Source of the DNA: Impatiens glandulifera
Taxonomy: Eukaryota; Streptophyta; Magnoliopsida; Ericales; Balsaminaceae
Reading direction: 5' to 3'
NCBI RefSeq assembly: GCF_907164915.1
Contig: NC_061863.1
Span: 7,928,340-7,992,339 of the forward strand
DNA length: 64,000 nucleotides
A program made the translations under genes and the position numbers. Under the pieces are notes generated by a model. It ran no database searches. It was not told where the DNA came from and worked only from the letters and a program-made list of their open reading frames with translations. Below, in pieces: positions 59,289 through 64,000 of this stretch; position 1 is the first letter of the stretch, and each line of letters opens with the position of its first letter.

Positions 59289-62072
59289 ATGGGTCGTGAT
59301 TCGGCGCTATTCAAACTATACTCTCAAGTGGATTTCGAGGAAATCCGGCAGAATGGGACGACCGAAGCAAAGGACGTTATTGATAAGCTGATTAAGACCG
59401 GTCTAGGATATTTCCTAGGCGGTCCTCACGTAATTTATAAGGAAGCGGTCGAAGAATTCTTCAACACCGCAGTCATCTCCTACGACAGGATCCTCGCAAC
59501 GGTTTGCGGTTCCCAAATCGAGATCACCGAAGCAGTGGTGGCCGAAAGCTTGCGTCTCCCAACAACTGGCCAGGATGCAAAGGCAGAAATAGACAATGAC
59601 ACCTTTGAGACAGCGTGCCGCTTCTTATCGGCAACCACTGTGCCAATCACGACATCCGGAAGTAAGAATACGCTGAAGCCGGAATATATCCCGGCCTGTG
59701 ACGTCTTCGCCAGGGCGATACTGGCAAGGGGAGGAAACTTCAGCAACCTCACCAAGGACAAAATCAAAATGATAATCGGTCTGCTGGAAGGAAAAGAGGT
59801 TAACTGGGCAAGAGCAGTTTTCGGCAATCTCATGGACATGGTGAGACCGGATTCAGCCCGGTCGTGGGGATATGCAGTGCAACTCGGTAAGATATTCATA
59901 CACTTGAACCTCAACGTCGGTCCCGGTGTTGGGCTAATAAAACGCTGCATCATTCGATCGAGGCAATTTCTTCCAAGAACGCAGTCGGCCTCCAGTTCCA
60001 CAGGTGGCCGAAAGAAGAAAGCCGCAAAGAAAGATGCCTCAGCAAAAGCAAAGACCGGAGGAAAGAGGAAAGAAAAGGTAACCTTCGCAGACCCACCTCA
60101 ACAAACAGAAGATGAGGAGTGGGTCCCTGAGGAAACCGACACGGAGAGGACCGTTGATGGAACGGTCAACGATGACGATCATTCGGCTCGGAGTCCGAAT
60201 GATACCGAACAAAGCGCTAATCCTGAGACCACCGAGGGTGAGGACGGGGTTGATACAGGAGCCAATGATGAAGGCTTCAATAGGGAAGAGGCCGACGAAG
60301 CCGAGGCCGAAAGACTAGCTCAGAATATCTTTCACGGCATCAACAAGCGAGACGAGGACGTTATAGACCTATATTTGGAGTGGCATGAGTACCGCTTCAA
60401 CACAAAATATAAAGACATCCTATCGGACCTCCCGCAACAGGATTGCATCGCCAGATTGGAGGAAGTCGAGGACATGATCTTAAGCCTCACAAAATCCAAT
60501 ACCATTCAGGAGGTACAATGCCGAACTTGCCTACTGATACCGAGAAGTCATCTTCGGAAACTGAGAAGGCGCATCCGGAAAATTAAAGAGGAATATGCCG
60601 AAGGGGGATCGGTGTCTACCGTAGCACCGCGAGTATTATCAAAGCTTGAAAAGGGCAAACTGGAAATACGTCAAGAAATAGAGCGGCTGGAAACAATATG
60701 CAACCAGAGGCAAGTACCGGTCTATACTGCTCCGGTAATCGAAGAATTTCCAGTTGACTACCCAACACCTTCAAGAGAGGAAGTTGAGACACCAAGGGAT
60801 ATTGAGGCACCGATGCCAGAAGACGTTGAGGTACCGACTTCAAAAATTGTTGAGGTACAAATTTTAGAAGATGTCGAGGTACCAATCTCAGAAACTGCGG
60901 TAACGAACTTGGAGGATGAGGTCACATTAGAACCTCCTAATGAGAATGCTGCACTGATAGACTCCAGTGCAAGAGCCGATCCTGACCCCACCGAGCAATC
61001 AATTCCCTCTCCACCACCGGAAGCCACCGCCTCGGTCCCTCCTAAAGAACAAATTGAAGACCGGCTCCAAAAGTTTGAAGCATCTGTTTCGGGGAGGATT
61101 GATGACCGACTTAAGAAGTTTGAAATGTCCATATCAGGGCAGATTGAAGACCGGCTTCAGCAGCTTGACGCATCCACTTCAGAGCGGATCGATGACCGCG
61201 TTCAAGCACACGAAGTATCCAAGTTTCAACCGCTCAAGGACTGTTGCAATAAAATATTTGATTCGGCCCTGCAGTTCGCCGATGTGACAAAACAGCTTGT
61301 GGATCAACATCAAGCACGCCTAGCAGAACTCAGCACCGGGCTGTGGGAAGAGGCCGGTGAGCGCGAAAAATGTGTTCAGCGAACCGCAGCTCTGGAGGCT
61401 ATGACCTCAGACTTAAAGAAGGACTTCGAAAGGGTCGACCAGTCAATCGACCGGGTCTCGGTTCTGGAAAAGAAAAACGAAGATCTAGTGGCCGAGGTAA
61501 AGGCACTTACTGCACAAATGGCCGAAATCCTAAAAGCTAAGGAGAATGCGGACGCCGCGGCTATAGAGGCTGATGCTCAGGTTGCTAAAAGGGTCCAGGA
61601 TGCGCTGGACGCCGAAGCTGGCAAAGACAAAGAGGCGCCGCGATCGTCTCAGCTGACCGAAGCAGAATTAGAAGTCGAAAGAATAAGAAGGGCCGAGATT
61701 TTATACCCAGGGTATGCCGAGCAAGTGGCCAGTCTGGCTGCGGAGGATGCCGCACGATTGGAAGGGCAAAAACGGAAGCTGGCCGAATTTGCAAAGGAAC
61801 ACGAGAAAAAGAAGAAGGCGGCCGCCTCCGCTTCAGAACCGAAGAAGAGAAAGAGGCCGGCTCCTAAGAGGGTTCAGATTGCGGAGATGTTCAATGAAAT
61901 CTCGGAACCAATCACTGCGGGTACTTCGCAGCAAGCCGACCCAGTCGAAGACGAAGTCGAAGAACAGCTGCGGTCCCGATCAAAAAGACCACGACCCTCT
62001 CAACAGTCCAGGCAACCGCAACCGCAACCAAAGAAAAAGAAGAGCGCCTACGAATTCACGGACTCGGAATAG
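59289..62072 (+). CDS. Sirevirus accessory ORF 3, 927-residue protein with coiled coils
   Basis: Residues ~1-235 match the core of ORFs 1 and 2 (QVDFEEI, KTGLGYFLG, VEEFFNTA, LRLPTTG, LKPEYIPA, VNWARAVFGNL). A strongly basic stretch follows (GGRKKKAAKKDASAKAK), then an acidic low-complexity region. Next come repeated 'VEVP.S..' proline-containing units near residues 500-540 and heptad-like repeats around residues 600-640 (RIDDRLKKFE, QIEDRLQQLD, RIDDRVQ). A long helical Glu/Lys/Ala region spans ~690-840. The basic C-terminus (KKRKRPAPKRVQ and PKKKKSAYEF) could be a nuclear localisation signal. It is intact and encoded on the plus strand. Function is unknown. The length and charge pattern suggest an oligomerising, nucleic-acid or chromatin binding role, which is inference. 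Confidence 0.78.
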   Translation: MGRDSALFKLYSQVDFEEIRQNGTTEAKDVIDKLIKTGLGYFLGGPHVIYKEAVEEFFNTAVISYDRILATVCGSQIEITEAVVAESLRLPTTGQDAKAEIDNDTFETACRFLSATTVPITTSGSKNTLKPEYIPACDVFARAILARGGNFSNLTKDKIKMIIGLLEGKEVNWARAVFGNLMDMVRPDSARSWGYAVQLGKIFIHLNLNVGPGVGLIKRCIIRSRQFLPRTQSASSSTGGRKKKAAKKDASAKAKTGGKRKEKVTFADPPQQTEDEEWVPEETDTERTVDGTVNDDDHSARSPNDTEQSANPETTEGEDGVDTGANDEGFNREEADEAEAERLAQNIFHGINKRDEDVIDLYLEWHEYRFNTKYKDILSDLPQQDCIARLEEVEDMILSLTKSNTIQEVQCRTCLLIPRSHLRKLRRRIRKIKEEYAEGGSVSTVAPRVLSKLEKGKLEIRQEIERLETICNQRQVPVYTAPVIEEFPVDYPTPSREEVETPRDIEAPMPEDVEVPTSKIVEVQILEDVEVPISETAVTNLEDEVTLEPPNENAALIDSSARADPDPTEQSIPSPPPEATASVPPKEQIEDRLQKFEASVSGRIDDRLKKFEMSISGQIEDRLQQLDASTSERIDDRVQAHEVSKFQPLKDCCNKIFDSALQFADVTKQLVDQHQARLAELSTGLWEEAGEREKCVQRTAALEAMTSDLKKDFERVDQSIDRVSVLEKKNEDLVAEVKALTAQMAEILKAKENADAAAIEADAQVAKRVQDALDAEAGKDKEAPRSSQLTEAELEVERIRRAEILYPGYAEQVASLAAEDAARLEGQKRKLAEFAKEHEKKKKAAASASEPKKRKRPAPKRVQIAEMFNEISEPITAGTSQQADPVEDEVEEQLRSRSKRPRPSQQSRQPQPQPKKKKSAYEFTDSE

Positions 62073-62179
62073 GGACTCTCCTTCCTTTTCTTATTTGCCT
62101 TAGTATTTATGCTTTGTCTTTTCCGGTTATCTATAAATATATAAAGTTATTTTTGAATACCGGCCTTATTTTGCATCTC

Positions 62180-62400
62180 TACATGATTTTGATAATTTTA
62201 AATAAAATAATCAAAAAGGGAGAAATTGTTAGATAAAAGATAAAGACTCTTCCAAAACTCCTCCCTCAAAATTTTTCGAAAAATTCTCTAAGTCTTTTTC
62301 AAAAACCGGCCAAACAAAACAACCGGCCTACGGTTGCAAACTTACATGATTTTGATAATTTTAAATAAAATAATCAAAAAGGGAGAAATTGTTAGATAAA
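62180..62400 (+). repeat. Duplicated purine tract/LTR-start module
   Basis: A 58 bp block occurs at 62180-62237 and again at 62343-62400. It runs from 'tacatgattttgataatttt' through the purine tract AAAAAGGGAGAAAT to TGTTAGATAAA. Only the second copy leads into the full LTR. The repeated purine tracts before the 3' LTR are a known trait of Sireviruses. Here the copied block also includes the first 11 bases of the LTR. Confidence 0.88.
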
Positions 62401-62900
62401 TTCAGACCGGTTCAAATAAAACTAACTTAAACAAACTTCCCATGCAGGAACAAGGAACCGGACCGGATGAACAAAAGAAAACCAACTGAAGAAACCGAAC
62501 CGGTCAAGTCACTATACCGATCAAGAGCATTCTGAACGTGACCGCACAAAGGATCGGCCAAAGCTCAAAACCGGAACCATCAAAAAACCGATCATCCACA
62601 AGACAAGAATAACCGGAAGAAGTCCGGTTACTTCACTACCAAAAGATATTCGGCCAAGTCAAGTGGCCGACTAGTACAAGAAGACATTTTGGGTATCTGT
62701 TGAGAATGATACCAAAGGAACAGACTGAATACTTCCATATCCATGCAAGTCTGAGGAAAGACTGTAGGCTGCAGAAAACAGTACTACCGGATCCTTCTAC
62801 TTCGGGATAAGCCAGAAAGGAAATCTTCAAAGTATAGACAACTGTCCAAACAGACAGTGCCTACATTGAGTAAAAGACAAACCCAGCAGGTTTGCCTTAC

Positions 62901-62976
62901 AGACCGGCAGGTCTGAAACAGGACACCAGGTCTGAGATTGACCGTCAGGTCTGAGGAGACGACCGGCAGGTCTGAG
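62901..62976 (+). repeat. Short direct repeats in the Sirevirus LTR
   Basis: Four imperfect copies of a ~18-20 bp unit centred on CAGGTCTGA, preceded by GACCGG or a variant. They lie about 75-150 bp before the LTR TATA box, the usual place for LTR enhancer elements. Confidence 0.7.
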
Positions 62977-63050
62977 ACACTGAATCACTGCATCTCTGAT
63001 CAGCCAATCAGATTCAAGGCTTTGAAATATGACCGTTGGCATATTTCACC

Positions 63051-63058
63051 TATAAAAG
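63051..63058 (+). promoter_or_regulatory. LTR TATA box
   Basis: TATAAAAG in 'cacctataaaaggaggc', the only clear TATA in the GC-richer LTR. Transcription would be expected to start about 30 bp downstream. Confidence 0.65.
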
Positions 63059-63677
63059 GAGGCAGTTGCAGAAGAGTAAATGCGGGACATACATTGGGAT
63101 AACAAGAGCTAAGAGCATTTACTACAAGTGATAACAGTGTGCTATTCTAGAAAGCCTAAGTGCAAAATTCTAAGTGTGTGCTACAATTTCGGTGTGAATT
63201 GTAAGAGTGTTATCGAGCAGGAAATAAGTCTCGATCGAATTGTACTTGTATTCCTTAGTGAATATCCTTCTCGCGGTTTCGAGAGGAAGGGGTGACGTAG
63301 GAGTTTAATCTCCGAACATCCATAAAATCTGTTGTGTTATTTACTTTCTGTTGGCTTCATTACATAACCGACTAACCTAACCATACCGCTCCAAACCGAC
63401 TCCATACTGACCATACCGAATATCCAGATAACCGAAACCGACCCACCATTCTTCAAATCTCCATCATCCGAAACCAACTCCGCCTATCATACACGTGTAC
63501 CGCTTCAACTTGAAAGCAAACCTCTTCCGCGCTTGAACCTAGTTCAAGGGTTTGTGACAGGTTGTGTAGTATTGAAACCCCGGTGTTAATCTCTAACCGG
63601 ATTAACCACCACCCTACGAGTGAGAACCGCTAACCGGTCCAACCCCCGGTCCACCAGCGACGACCTAGATCCTAACA

Positions 63678-64000
63678 GTAATAATTTTGACCCATTACCA
63701 GAATCCAAGAAAACGTAACAAATACCAATAATCTTACTTAAGTCGTCGTTATCCATCTTCAATACTCCAAATCACCTAAAGTATAATACGTAAAATAGTC
63801 ATTCCTTGGTGTAACATGCAAGGAAGTTCCGGTGTCAAACACCCAACTTGACTCATTACATACAATGTTAATTGTATTCTCATCGTGGACAGTTACAAGA
63901 TCATTTGAAGTCGCTATTGACACGCGATCTTCACCAGCATCTTTATTTTGATTAAATTCGCTCATTTCGCGTTTCAATTTAAAGAAGTCTTTCTTAATTT
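63678..64000 (-). pseudogene. Second copy of the outer Copia family (gag-protease part, right edge incomplete)
   Basis: On the minus strand, 63977-63759 reads MKREMSEFNQNKDAGEDRVS and then VFDTGTSLHVTPRNDYF, almost identical to 43553-43152. The DNA matches 43253-43590 base by base with few changes. A frame break occurs near 63770 (a small deletion after YYTLGD). The Sirevirus-like LTR ends exactly at 63677 inside this copy, at the position equivalent to 43253. The rest lies beyond the right edge and, on the left, beyond the missing 5' half of the Sirevirus. Confidence 0.9.

Larger units (their letters stand above)
54543..63677 (+). mobile_element. 3' part of a Sirevirus-like Copia element with three accessory ORFs
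   Basis: The order is RT/RNase H end of pol (to 56298), three accessory ORFs (56852-57589, 58091-58798, 59289-62072), duplicated purine tract modules (62180-62237, 62343-62400) and a 3' LTR (62390-63677). The RT style ([10 protein letters not shown]), extra ORFs downstream of pol, repeated purine tracts and LTR longer than 1 kb are features known from Sireviruses. The 5' LTR, gag, protease and integrase are missing at the gap. Its base composition is visibly GC-richer than its surroundings. The element ends inside another Copia copy at 63678. Confidence 0.87.
62390..63677 (+). repeat. 3' LTR of the Sirevirus-like element (1288 bp)
   Basis: It begins TGTTAGATAAA after the purine tract and ends GATCCTAACA, so the six terminal bases TGTTAG and CTAACA are perfectly inverted. 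A TATA box is at 63051-63058. Upstream, four variants of GACCGGCAGGTCTGA lie within about 75 bp (62901-62976). The 5' partner LTR is not in the assembly, so age cannot be judged. The target bases following are 'gtaat'. Confidence 0.88.

Noticed and set aside
59480..60001. 173-codon minus-strand frame, with other frames at 60112-61132 and 61714-62103
   Set aside because: They overlap the long accessory ORF 3 and are shadows in other frames.

Overview
This is a plant nuclear genomic window, very probably from a eudicot. It is AT-rich, has long TA and TTA microsatellites, genes with many introns, a DYW-class pentatricopeptide (PPR) gene, and many plant-type transposons: Copia and Sirevirus LTR elements, PIF/Harbinger, hAT and Mutator-like. 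The species cannot be fixed from the sequence. The accessory ORFs of the Sirevirus-like element recall proteins I associate with asterid genomes, but that is only an impression. A run of exactly 500 N (54043-54542) is an assembly gap of placeholder size.

Only three ordinary host genes look intact. One is an intronless PPR-DYW gene (4196-6052, minus). The other two are nearly identical 12-exon pectin acetylesterase genes (25330-28332 and 48105-51090, plus). The esterase genes lie in a segmental duplication (block A about 21679-29323, block B about 44551-52151). The first ~560 bases of the window match the 3' flank of these genes, so a third copy very probably ends just outside the left edge. 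An internal piece of the PPR gene was copied beside esterase copy A and then split by a hAT element (29409-30939), a decayed Copia element (31009-37166, itself carrying a Mutator-like element at 32394-33605) and a second Copia element (37601-44557, itself carrying a third Copia at 37867-42593).

Layout. 1-560: esterase 3' flank. 561-4195: AT-rich DNA with hAT and LINE relics. 4196-6052: PPR gene. 6300-9985: decayed PIF/Harbinger element. 11027-17945: a large unit bounded by inverted, CpG-rich ~600 bp ends, holding a hairpin-rich repeat array and the 3' half of a decayed Copia. 17946-21678: small non-autonomous repeats in AT-rich DNA. 21679-29323: block A. 29324-44557: the nested transposons in the PPR pseudogene. 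44551-52151: block B. 52152-54042: tandem ~310 bp units with tRNA-like Pol III boxes. 54043-54542: gap. 54543-63677: the 3' half of a GC-richer Sirevirus-like element. 63678-64000: a second copy of the 37601-44557 Copia family, into which the Sirevirus-like element inserted.

The most unusual system is the Sirevirus-like element. Downstream of its reverse transcriptase/RNase H it carries three successive ORFs of 245, 235 and 927 codons that look like divergent paralogs of one another. Each has its own TATA-like box 92-112 bp before its ATG. The element ends with a duplicated polypurine tract/LTR-start module and a ~1.29 kb LTR.
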